The notes under the pieces are model-generated. The model saw only the letters and a program-made list of their open reading frames with translations. It ran no database searches and was not told the DNA's origin. DNA of 64,000 nt from Pseudactinotalea terrae (GTDB lineage Bacteria > Actinomycetota > Actinomycetes > Actinomycetales > Beutenbergiaceae). Location of the stretch: contig NZ_WNXZ01000003.1 in assembly GCF_009733845.1 (NCBI RefSeq), forward strand, positions 372,001 to 436,000, given 5' to 3'. This document shows positions 48,497-56,204 of the stretch, piece by piece. Each line of letters starts with the position of its first letter. The stretch's first letter is position 1. A program made the position numbers and the translations under genes.

Positions 48497-49909
48497 TCAG
48501 GGCGTGTGCTCGGCGACGAGGAAGCCGTCGGCGTCGACGATCTGGGTGAAGTCCTCGCCGGGGAAGCGCTCCTCGGCCCACGCCTCGGCGCTCTCGGGCG
48601 GGTCGCCACCGTAGATCCCGGCGCCCTGGAAGAGCACCACGTACTCGGGCACCGGGTTGTCGTTGCCCATCCAGTAGACCTCGGTGCGCGGCGCCAGGTA
48701 GGCCATCAGGGTGATGTCGCTGACCACGGTCGCGCCGTCGGGGATCGCGGCGAGCGCGACCGCGGCAGGCTCGGGGCGGCTGCCCGGGGTCCAGTACTCA
48801 CCGTCCGTCAGCTTCCACAGGGGGAACTGGATGGTCACCACCAGAGCGAGCACGACGGCGATCCCCGCGAACCAGGGGGCCCTCGCCTTCCAGGTCGGTG
48901 AGCTCACCAGGGCGTCGACGAGCGCGAGGAACACCACCGGCATCAGCACGGCCGAGTAGTGCCAGTCCAGGGACCAGTGGAACGGCACGTCGGAGGTGAG
49001 CCGCCAGGCGAACGTCGGCAGCGTGATCAGCACGAGCGGAGAGCGAAGCGCCAGGAACGCCGTGACCGCGACGACCAGCACGATCAGCACGAGCTTGTTG
49101 CCGAACCCCGTGAACAGCGAGCTCAGTGCCCCGGCGGGGTCGGAGAACACCTGCGAGACGATCGAGTCGTCCGCGTAGTCCCACACGCCGTCGGGGTTGA
49201 GGGCAGGGAGGATCACGTTGGTGGTGAGGAAGAACGCCACCACCCCACCGACCGCCAGCCCGACACCGAGCCTGCGAGCGCCGCGGATCGCGATCACCAC
49301 GCCGATCATCGTGACCGTCAGCCCGAGGTCCTCCTTGACCAGCAGCAGCGGCAACGACCAGAGCGCGGCGGCCCGGTGGTCCCGCCGCACCAGCGCGGAG
49401 AGCGACGCGGCGAGGAACGGCAGCGCCAGCGCCACCTCGTGGAACTGCGACGCCACCGACGACTGCAGCCCCCACGAGAGCCCGTACGCCACGCCGATCG
49501 CGATGCCGCTGCCGCGCCCGAGGTGGCGCACCGCGCACACGGTCACGATCGTCACCGACACCCCGATCAGCAGCGCCTGCACGATCAGCAGCGTCAGCCC
49601 GCTGGGGTGGATCCAGTACGCGGGGGCCAGCAGCGCCAGCAGCGGGTGCCAGTGGTCGCCCAGGATCATGAAGTCCGGGCCCTTGATCGGCACGACCGGG
49701 GCACGGAGCTCGGCGTAGGCGCGGAAGATCTGCGTGAAGATCCCGAGGTCCCAGCTCGGTACCTCGAAGCGGGCCCACTGCCGCCAGGACCACAGCGAGT
49801 ACAGCGCCGTGACGACCAGGCCGACCGCGAGCGAGGGCATGACGGCGGCGCGTCCCCGCGCGGGCGAGGGCGCAGACCCGGCGCGCTCCGCCGTCGTGGT
49901 CTCGGACAA
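48497..49909 (-). CDS. DUF2079 family polytopic membrane protein
   Basis: A 470-residue integral membrane protein of the DUF2079 family with about ten transmembrane helices, a N-terminal FEVPSWDLGIFTQIFRAYA segment (conserved WD..I.TQ motif) and GDHWHPLLALLAPAYW in the first extracellular loop, typical of glycosyltransferase-like GT-C folds. A C-terminal soluble portion ends in IVDADGFLVAEHTP. Probably involved in cell-envelope lipid or polysaccharide transfer, but no activity is shown for the family. The start is a TTG at 49909 (SETTTAERAGS N terminus), 3 bases after the aminopeptidase stop; ATG 49840 is the alternative. Confidence 0.8.
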   Translation of the reverse strand: MSETTTAERAGSAPSPARGRAAVMPSLAVGLVVTALYSLWSWRQWARFEVPSWDLGIFTQIFRAYAELRAPVVPIKGPDFMILGDHWHPLLALLAPAYWIHPSGLTLLIVQALLIGVSVTIVTVCAVRHLGRGSGIAIGVAYGLSWGLQSSVASQFHEVALALPFLAASLSALVRRDHRAAALWSLPLLLVKEDLGLTVTMIGVVIAIRGARRLGVGLAVGGVVAFFLTTNVILPALNPDGVWDYADDSIVSQVFSDPAGALSSLFTGFGNKLVLIVLVVAVTAFLALRSPLVLITLPTFAWRLTSDVPFHWSLDWHYSAVLMPVVFLALVDALVSSPTWKARAPWFAGIAVVLALVVTIQFPLWKLTDGEYWTPGSRPEPAAVALAAIPDGATVVSDITLMAYLAPRTEVYWMGNDNPVPEYVVLFQGAGIYGGDPPESAEAWAEERFPGEDFTQIVDADGFLVAEHTP

Positions 49910-49911
49910 GG

Positions 49912-51438
49912 TCAGCGCTGGTGGAGCGCGGCCATCCAGGCCTCGACGTCCTCGGGGCGGCGGGGCAGCGCAGCGGAGAGGTTCTCGACGCCGTCGGCGG
50001 TCACGAGCACGTCGTCCTCGATACGCACGCCGATGCCCCGGTACTCCGGTGGCACGGCGAGGTCGTCGGACTTGAAGTACAGGCCCGGCTCGATCGTGAA
50101 CACCATGCCGGGCTGGAGCTCGGCGTCGAGGTACATCTCGGCGCGGGCCTGGGCGCAGTCGTGCACGTCGAGGCCGAGGTGGTGGCTGGTGCCGTGCGGC
50201 ATCCAGCGGCGGTGCTGCTGGCCCTCGTCGGTGAGTGCGGTCTCGGCGTCGACCGGCAGCAGCCCCCACTCGGACAGCCGCTGCGCGAGCACAGCCATCG
50301 CCGCGGCATGCACCTCGCGGAACTTCACGCCCGGCCTGGCGACCGCGAAGGCGGCGTCGGCCGCGTCGAGGACCGCGGTGTAGACCGTGCGCTGGATGTC
50401 GGTGAAGGTGCCGTCCACGGGCAACGTGCGGGTGATGTCGGCGGTGTAGAGCGAGTCGACCTCGACGCCGGCGTCCACGAGCACCAGCTCCCCGTGGCGG
50501 ACCTGGCCGTCGTTGCGGATCCAGTGCAACGTGGTGGCGTTGTCGCCGCTCGCTGCGATCGTGTCGTAGCCGATGCCGTTGCCCTCCTCGCGCGCCCGGG
50601 CGCCGAAGACGCCCTCGATCACGCGCTCGCCGCGCGGGTGCTCGGCCGCCCGTGGCAGCGCTCGGACGATGTCCTCGAAGCCCGCGATCGAGGCTGCAAC
50701 CGCCTCGCGCATCTGCTCGATCTCCCAGTCGTCCTTGACGAGCCGGAGCTCGGAGAGCGCCTCGGCGAGCTTGGCGTCCAGTTCGTCGTTCTCCTCGCGA
50801 TGCCCCCTGATCGCGTCGACGGCGTTGCTCGTGGCCTGGTCTGCATCCGGAACCACCCGGACGGTCACCTGGCCGACGTCCTTGCTGACGGCGTCCTCGA
50901 GGCCGTCCAGGTGGACCGTACGGATGCCGGTGAGCTTCTCGATCTCCTCGAGCGAGGGGCGAGAGCCGACCCAGAACTCGCCGTAGCGCGCGTCGCCGTA
51001 GAACTCCTCGCTGTCGCGGCCCGCCATCGGGCGGATGTAGAGGACGGCCTCGTGGCCGGTCGGGGTGGGGTCCTCGCCGTCGAACGTGGGGTGCAGCACG
51101 AGCACGGCGTCGGGCTCGAAGTCGCTGCCGAGGCCGGTCAGGTGGGCGAACGCCGAGTGCGGGCGGAACCGGTAGTCGGTGTCGTTGGAGCGGACCTTGA
51201 GACCGCCGGCGGGCAGCACGAGGCGCTCGCCGGGAAACTGCTCGGAGATCGCCGCGCGGCGTCGCTCGGAGTGGTCGGCGACGGTGGCCCGCTCGCCACC
51301 GTTCTCGGTCGCCGGTGCCCAGCTCGAGGCCATGAACTCGCGGAACGCTCGCGAGCTCGGGCGGCGGGATCGGTTGCTCCCGCGTTCCTCCAGTGGCTGC
51401 TCGGCAGTCTCGGACGTCGGTGCGGCAGGCTCGGTCAT
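49912..51438 (-). CDS. pepP: aminopeptidase P family protein (Xaa-Pro aminopeptidase)
   Basis: A 508-residue M24B metallopeptidase. The creatinase-like N-terminal domain (about 30-240, including FRPHSAFAHLTGLGSDFEPDAVLV) precedes the pita-bread catalytic domain with metal ligands in LVDAGVEVDSLYTADITRTLPVDG (two Asp), HGTSHHLGLDVHD (His) and TIEPGLYF plus GIGVRIEDDVLVT (two Glu). It removes an N-terminal residue before proline. Usual length. Followed by the DUF2079 gene; a large inverted repeat lies between it and the nucleotidyltransferase-like gene upstream. Confidence 0.92.
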   Translation of the reverse strand: MTEPAAPTSETAEQPLEERGSNRSRRPSSRAFREFMASSWAPATENGGERATVADHSERRRAAISEQFPGERLVLPAGGLKVRSNDTDYRFRPHSAFAHLTGLGSDFEPDAVLVLHPTFDGEDPTPTGHEAVLYIRPMAGRDSEEFYGDARYGEFWVGSRPSLEEIEKLTGIRTVHLDGLEDAVSKDVGQVTVRVVPDADQATSNAVDAIRGHREENDELDAKLAEALSELRLVKDDWEIEQMREAVAASIAGFEDIVRALPRAAEHPRGERVIEGVFGARAREEGNGIGYDTIAASGDNATTLHWIRNDGQVRHGELVLVDAGVEVDSLYTADITRTLPVDGTFTDIQRTVYTAVLDAADAAFAVARPGVKFREVHAAAMAVLAQRLSEWGLLPVDAETALTDEGQQHRRWMPHGTSHHLGLDVHDCAQARAEMYLDAELQPGMVFTIEPGLYFKSDDLAVPPEYRGIGVRIEDDVLVTADGVENLSAALPRRPEDVEAWMAALHQR

Positions 51439-51483
51439 GCGCCCATCGTCTCACTGGCGCGGGCGCCGCGTCCGCCCGCGCCG

Positions 51484-51561
51484 TGCACCGAACTGGTGGC
51501 CAGATGCGCGTTCGGGGTACGACCGGGTGCGATCAGCGCATCTGGCCACGAGTTTGGTGCA
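51484..51561. repeat. 26-bp inverted repeat
   Basis: Arms 51484-51509 and 51536-51561 are complementary at 24 of 26 positions, around a 26-base loop. The left arm starts TGCACCGAACTGGTGG, the right arm ends GAGTTTGGTGCA. It lies in the 156-base gap between two minus-strand genes, after the stop of the nucleotidyltransferase-like gene, so it may end its transcript, but there is no U-run. Core resembles the hairpin at 20,955. Confidence 0.85.
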
Positions 51562-51594
51562 GGCGGCTGCGAGCTCGGTGCACGCGAGCGTGGC

Positions 51595-52215
51595 TCACAG
51601 CAGGGCGATCCAGGGGTGGCCGGGGTGCGCCAGGTCGAGCGCGTCACGCAGCCACCTGCGGGCCGCCGGTTCGAGCAGGGGCAGACACGCCTGGAAGTCG
51701 GCGTGATCCTGTGGGCGCAGCCCCTTCGCCTTGTGCAGCAGCTGCACCTCAGGCCGTAGGAAGGTGATGCCCTCGTGCTGCCAGAAGATCTGCCCGGCGG
51801 GGGCGGTCAGGCGCCGATCGCGCTTGTAGGTCCAGGTGGTGTCGGTGACGGTCATGAGCAGCACGTCGTACTCCCAGGGCTCCGCGCCGCTGGGCCGGAG
51901 CCAGAGGTTGCCGCAGGTGGGTGAGATCGGCTGGTCCGGGTCGCCGGTCAGCGGGCGAAGCGAGCCCTGATCGGCCGCCCACACGTCGAGCCTGCCCGCG
52001 AGGTGGCGGCGCAGCAGCGGGACGTCGGCCCGCGGGATGCTCGGATCGATGTCGCCGTGCTCACGGTGCACGCAAGTGAACGTCTCGATCGCCCAGCCGC
52101 CGGCGATCCACCACCGACCGGGGTAGTCGGCGAGCAGCGTGGCCACGTCAGCCGGCGTGCGCTCGAGCCACGGCCCGTAGAGACGGACGATCTCGTCATG
52201 CTCATCGGTGCGCAC
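51595..52215 (-). CDS. nucleotidyltransferase-fold protein, aminoglycoside adenylyltransferase-like
   Basis: A 206-residue protein. The motif WWIAGGWAIETFTCVHREHGDID is the G(G/S)-x9-DxD-like opening of nucleotidyltransferases (here HGDID), resembling the AadB/LinA and AbiEii-type group; a third acidic residue is in WEYDVLLM. The C-terminal part with LRPEVQLLHKAKG RPQDHADF fits the same group (KAK..R.KD..D). It could modify a small molecule or a nucleic acid; there is no sign of a resistance island around it. GTG 52215 is preferred as start; an ATG at 52263 lies upstream of a promoter-like palindrome. Confidence 0.7.
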   Translation of the reverse strand: MRTDEHDEIVRLYGPWLERTPADVATLLADYPGRWWIAGGWAIETFTCVHREHGDIDPSIPRADVPLLRRHLAGRLDVWAADQGSLRPLTGDPDQPISPTCGNLWLRPSGAEPWEYDVLLMTVTDTTWTYKRDRRLTAPAGQIFWQHEGITFLRPEVQLLHKAKGLRPQDHADFQACLPLLEPAARRWLRDALDLAHPGHPWIALL

Positions 52216-52223
52216 GGGAGGCG

Positions 52224-52240
52224 AGTGTAGGCAGCTGCCT
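52224..52240 (-). promoter_or_regulatory. palindrome and -10-like box before the nucleotidyltransferase gene
   Basis: AGGCAGCTGCCT (52229-52240) is a perfect 12-base palindrome; on the minus strand it runs into TACACT (52229-52224), a -10-like box 8 bases before the GTG at 52215. Possible operator-promoter overlap; weak. Confidence 0.35.
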
Positions 52241-52377
52241 CGGCCGGCGTGCTGGTCTGTCACGGCAGGGAAGCGTGACTGGAGCGCCGTCGGGGCGGTG
52301 GGGTCACGGTGGCTGGCTCGCCGACTGGTCTCGACCCTGTGCGCTGCGGGGTCACGGCGTCACTAGTGTCAGCACCG

Positions 52378-53235
52378 ATGCGTATCGACCTCCACACCCA
52401 CTCGGCCGTCTCCGACGGCACCGAGAGCCCCGGGGACCTCATGCGGGCGGCAGCGGCGGCGGGCCTGGATGCCGTCGCGCTCACCGATCACGACACCACA
52501 GCGGGCTGGGACGAGGCGAGCGAGGCCGTCGGCAGCACCGGGGTGACCCTGGTCCGAGGTGCGGAGATCTCCACGCGGGCGGGCAGCATCAGCGTGCACC
52601 TGCTCAGCTATCTGCACGACCCCACCGACGCCGTGCTGACCGACATCCTCGAGCGCTCGCGGGCCTCGCGCGAGGCCCGCGCGCAGACCATGGTCGAGCG
52701 CATCGCCGCTGACCTCGAGCTCACCTGGGACGACGTCCTCGCCCAGGCGGGCGACGGGGCCACGATCGGTCGCCCGCACATCGCCGACGCGCTGGTGAAC
52801 CGCGGCTACGTGGCCGACCGCAGCGCGGCGTTCGAGACCGTGCTGCACCCGGCCGGCCCGTACTACGTGCGCTACTGGGCGGCGGAGACGGCGGACGCCG
52901 TCGCGGCCGTCCGCGCCGCTGGGGGAGTGCCGGTGATGGCGCACCCGCGCGCCTCGATGCGGGGGCGGGTCGTCTCGGTCGACACCATCCGCGGTCTCGC
53001 CGAGGCCGGCCTGGCCGGGCTGGAGGTCGACCACCTCGACCACACCGAGGCCGACCGCGCCGCGCTCCGCGAGATCGCTGCCGAGCTCGGGCTGCTCGTC
53101 ACCGGGTCCAGCGACTACCACGGAGCCGGCAAGCCGAACCGGCTGGGGGAGCGCACGACCGCGCGCGAGGTGCTCGACGAGATCGAGCGCCAGGGGCGGC
53201 TGCCGCTCCTGCGCCCGGCCACGGAGCAAGCATGA
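52378..53235 (+). CDS. PHP-domain phosphoesterase (RNase AM/TrpH type)
   Basis: A 285-residue PHP protein. Metal ligands follow the family order: DLHTHSAVSDGTESP (His6-x-His8), ALTDHDTTAGW, GAEIST (Glu), RPHIADALV, MAHPRA and SSDYHG. It corresponds to YciV/TrpH, which hydrolyses 3',5'-nucleoside bisphosphates and trims RNA 5' ends. ATG 52378 starts directly with the first motif strand and is nearly leaderless after CACTAGTGTC. The stop overlaps the next ATG by 4 bases. Confidence 0.9.
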   Translation: MRIDLHTHSAVSDGTESPGDLMRAAAAAGLDAVALTDHDTTAGWDEASEAVGSTGVTLVRGAEISTRAGSISVHLLSYLHDPTDAVLTDILERSRASREARAQTMVERIAADLELTWDDVLAQAGDGATIGRPHIADALVNRGYVADRSAAFETVLHPAGPYYVRYWAAETADAVAAVRAAGGVPVMAHPRASMRGRVVSVDTIRGLAEAGLAGLEVDHLDHTEADRAALREIAAELGLLVTGSSDYHGAGKPNRLGERTTAREVLDEIERQGRLPLLRPATEQA

Positions 53236-55316
53236 CGACCGAGCCGCGCGGCCACGCCGAGCTGCTGGCGGCGGTCATCGAGACGATCGTTCCGGCGGAC
53301 TCTTCGCCCTCCGCCCTCGAGACCGGTGGTCTCGACTTCCTGCGATCCGTGCTCGACGGCGACCGGCCGGGTTGGCAGGACCGCGTCGAGCGGGTGCTCG
53401 TGACCGTCGGCGGGCGCGCGCCGGGCTTCGCCGGCCTCGATCCGGCGGCTCGCCTGGCCGTACTGGACGCGCTGGCCGACGACGGCGACTACCGATGGTT
53501 CGCACGGCTCGTGCAGCGGGGATACCTCGCCGATCCCGGCAACCTCGGCAACCGTGACGCCGCCTCGTGGCGCGACCTCGGCTGGCGCCCCGAACCGGCC
53601 GGCGGGTGGCCCGATCTCGACGCGGTCTTCGAGCTGGACCGGCACGCGTTCATCACGCCCGACCAGCTGGGTGAGCACTACGACGCGATCGTGATCGGCA
53701 GCGGCGCAGGCGGTGGGGTGGCGGCGGCCGCGCTCGCGGAGGCCGGGCGTCGCGTGCTGGTGGTCGAGCGCGGCGAGATGCCGGACAGGGCGCACCTGTG
53801 GCAGGACCACCTGCGCAACGCACGAACCCCCGTCGGGCTGGACGATCGCACCGCCCCCAGGGCCGACGAACCCCGGACGCTCGAGCTGGGCAGCCGCATC
53901 CTCACGCTGGCAGCGACGGACGGGCGGTGGGGCAACAACGCCATGACGATCGGCGGCGGGACCCGGGTCTACGGCGCTCAGGCCTGGCGCTTCTCGCGCG
54001 AGGACTTCCGGATGGCCTCGACCTACGGGGTGCCCGAGGGCAGCACGCTCAGCGACTGGCCGATCGACTACACCGACCTCGAGCCGTACTACTCGCGAGC
54101 CGAGTGGGAGGTCGGGGTCAGCGGCGACGCGACCGGCAACAGTGCCGATGGCCCGCGCTCGCGGGACTACCCGATGCCGCCGCTGCCGACGACGACGGCC
54201 GCACAGGTGCTCGCCGCCGGTGCCGGCAGGCTCGGGCTGCGAACCTCACCCGTGCCGCTGCTGATCAGCTCCACCCCGTGGCTCGGGCGGCCCGCCTGTG
54301 CGCAGTGCGCCCAGTGCATCGGCTTCGCCTGCCCGATCGAGGCGAAGAACGGGTCGCACAACACGATGCTCGCGCGCGCCGTGGCGACCGGGCGAGCCTC
54401 GATCCTCACCTCGGCGCGTGCCGAGCGGCTGGTCGCCGACGGAACCGGTCGGATCGTCGCCGTCGCGCTCGTGGGCGACATGGGTGGCGCCATCTGGCGG
54501 ACCCGCGTGAGCGCCGCGGAGATCGTGGTCGCGGCGGGCGCCGTCGAGACCGCGCGGCTGCTGCTGAACAGCCCCACGTCGCGCGAGCCCCACGGGGTGG
54601 GCAACAACCATGACCAGGTCGGTCGCCACCTGCAGGGCCATGTCTACGCCGGTGCGACCGGCATCTTCGAGGACCCGATCAACGACCTGGTCGGCCCCGG
54701 TCCGGCGATCGCGACGAACGACTTCCGGCACCACAACCCGGGCATCGTCGGTGGCGGCATGCTCGCCAACGAGTTCGTGACCACGCCGGTGCTGGATCAC
54801 GCCTATCTCGACGGCGCCGGGCTGCTGCCTCTGCACGGGACCCAGATGAAGGATGCGCTGCGCAGGCTCTCGCCGCGCATGCACCGCGTCGTCGGGCCTA
54901 TCCAGGAGATGACGACGACGACCTCGCGGGTCCGTCTCGACCCGCACGTCGTGGATCGCTTCGGCATCCCGGTGGTGCGGTTCAGCGGTACCGTGCACCC
55001 CGAGGACGTGAAGGCGGCGGCCTTCATGACCGGGCGGGCGTCGGAGTGGCTGGCCGCGAGCGGCGCCACGCGCGTGATCGGCGCGCCGCCGCGTGGCGCT
55101 GACGCCGGACCCAGCAGCGGCCAGCACCAGGCCGGGACCGCGCGCATGGGCGAGGATCCGTCACGGTCGGTGACCGACCCGATGGGTCGCGTCTGGGGTC
55201 ATGACAACGTGCGTGTGGCCGATGGCTCCCTGCACGTGACCAACGGGGGCGTCAACCCGGTCCTCACGATCTTCGCCAACGCGATGCGCGTGATGGACGA
55301 CATGGCGGTGACCTGA
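53232..55316 (+). CDS. fused gluconate 2-dehydrogenase subunit 3-like/GMC flavoprotein oxidoreductase
   Basis: A 694-residue fusion. Residues about 7-140 resemble the small subunit 3 of gluconate 2-dehydrogenase (AAVIETIVPADSSPSALETG opening), and from about 150 a GMC oxidoreductase begins with FAD motif IVIGSGAGGGVAAAALAEAG. A CxxCxxC....CP cluster (CAQCAQCIGFACP near residue 357) could hold an Fe-S centre as in bacterial FAD-glucose dehydrogenases. The C terminus has GQHQAGTARMG with the active-site His and GGVNPVLTIFANAMR. It lacks a Tat signal, unlike exported homologues, so it is probably cytoplasmic or carried by another partner. No cytochrome c subunit gene is nearby. ATGA overlap with the PHP gene. 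Confidence 0.85.
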   Translation: MTTEPRGHAELLAAVIETIVPADSSPSALETGGLDFLRSVLDGDRPGWQDRVERVLVTVGGRAPGFAGLDPAARLAVLDALADDGDYRWFARLVQRGYLADPGNLGNRDAASWRDLGWRPEPAGGWPDLDAVFELDRHAFITPDQLGEHYDAIVIGSGAGGGVAAAALAEAGRRVLVVERGEMPDRAHLWQDHLRNARTPVGLDDRTAPRADEPRTLELGSRILTLAATDGRWGNNAMTIGGGTRVYGAQAWRFSREDFRMASTYGVPEGSTLSDWPIDYTDLEPYYSRAEWEVGVSGDATGNSADGPRSRDYPMPPLPTTTAAQVLAAGAGRLGLRTSPVPLLISSTPWLGRPACAQCAQCIGFACPIEAKNGSHNTMLARAVATGRASILTSARAERLVADGTGRIVAVALVGDMGGAIWRTRVSAAEIVVAAGAVETARLLLNSPTSREPHGVGNNHDQVGRHLQGHVYAGATGIFEDPINDLVGPGPAIATNDFRHHNPGIVGGGMLANEFVTTPVLDHAYLDGAGLLPLHGTQMKDALRRLSPRMHRVVGPIQEMTTTTSRVRLDPHVVDRFGIPVVRFSGTVHPEDVKAAAFMTGRASEWLAASGATRVIGAPPRGADAGPSSGQHQAGTARMGEDPSRSVTDPMGRVWGHDNVRVADGSLHVTNGGVNPVLTIFANAMRVMDDMAVT

Positions 55317-55396
55317 TCCGCATCACGGCGCCCGACCATCCGTACCCGCCGCCGCCAGCAGCGTGCGTCAGCCCTGTCGGGCGTGCGCCTCGCGTG

Positions 55397-56128
55397 TCAC
55401 GGCAGCGGCTTGCGCCGGCACAACGGTAGCTCCAGCTCTTCCTCGATATCGACGGAGACCAGCTGGGGCCGGCTGAGATCGGTGTTGTCGAGGATCCACG
55501 TCGGCCAGACCTGCCCGTGGGTCCGCAGCTCGAACGCGTAGCGGCGCTGGGCGCCCACGTACCGGGCGTTGGCCGGGTGGTCGGGGTCGTCCTCGGCGGC
55601 CGGGCGGCCGAACCGGGCGTTGCCGCGGGGGACCGTGACCTCGGGATCCGCCGTCACCAGCAGCACCTCGTCGAACTCCTGCTGGAGCTCCGGGCGCTGC
55701 AGGAACACCCCCTCCACGAGCAGGACCGCGTCGCCGGAGGGCTCGACCGGGTCGGGGAAGACGCGATCATCCGTGGCGACGTCGTGCACCGCCGGGACGA
55801 TCTCTCGGCCGGCCCGGAACGGCTCGAGCACGTGCCGCCGCAGCGCCTCGTAGTCGAACGCGTGCTCGTAGTAGCTCGCGGCGTCGCGACCGTGCGCGTA
55901 GCGGACGTCGCGAGGGTGGTGGAAGCCGTCGACGCTCACGCCCAGCACCTCACGGCTCGCGACCACGGGGGCCAGCGCCAGCAGCTCGGCCGTCAGCGTC
56001 GACTTGCCGACGCCGTCGGGGCCGTCGATGCCCACGATCGCACGCTCGCGCGGGCGGACGGCGACCACCAGCTCGAGGAGGTCGAGAAGGACCTGGGCTC
56101 GCGCCGCCGTCGGGTGCTGTGGTGACAC
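55397..56128 (-). CDS. uridine kinase-like P-loop kinase
   Basis: A 243-residue phosphoribulokinase/uridine kinase family protein. Walker A is GIDGPDGVGKST (near residues 32-43), VSVDGFHHPRD (near 64-74) is the substrate/Asp block, YYEHAFDYEALRRHVLEPFRAG follows and the lid Arg-rich VPRGNARFGRP is seen. It phosphorylates a nucleoside or related substrate; the length suits a bacterial uridine kinase-like enzyme rather than phosphoribulokinase. GTG 56128 is chosen by the loss of family similarity upstream. It converges on the GMC gene with an 80-base gap that has no clear hairpin. Confidence 0.8.
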   Translation of the reverse strand: MSPQHPTAARAQVLLDLLELVVAVRPRERAIVGIDGPDGVGKSTLTAELLALAPVVASREVLGVSVDGFHHPRDVRYAHGRDAASYYEHAFDYEALRRHVLEPFRAGREIVPAVHDVATDDRVFPDPVEPSGDAVLLVEGVFLQRPELQQEFDEVLLVTADPEVTVPRGNARFGRPAAEDDPDHPANARYVGAQRRYAFELRTHGQVWPTWILDNTDLSRPQLVSVDIEEELELPLCRRKPLP

Positions 56129-56158
56129 CTGTCCCACGCTACGGGAGGTGGGCAGGCG

Positions 56159-56197
56159 CTCGCCCACCCGCTCGGCGGCACCGAGCGGGCGGGCGAG
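56159..56197 (-). terminator. strong hairpin terminator after the DEAD-box helicase gene
   Basis: Arms 56159-56174 and 56182-56197 pair at 15 of 16 positions (CTCGCCC-CCCGCTCG against CGAGCGGGCGGGCGAG) around a 7-base loop. It lies 8 bases after the helicase stop on the minus strand, with no clear U-run, as is common for actinobacterial hairpin terminators. Confidence 0.85.
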
Positions 56198-56204
56198 CCG
56201 CGGC

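Noticed and set aside
48497-51454. A 985-codon frame apparently fusing aminopeptidase P with the DUF2079 protein
   Set aside because: Only the C-terminal 470 residues are DUF2079; the upstream part reads the aminopeptidase gene out of frame as Arg-rich sequence. They are two genes with starts near 49909 and 51438.
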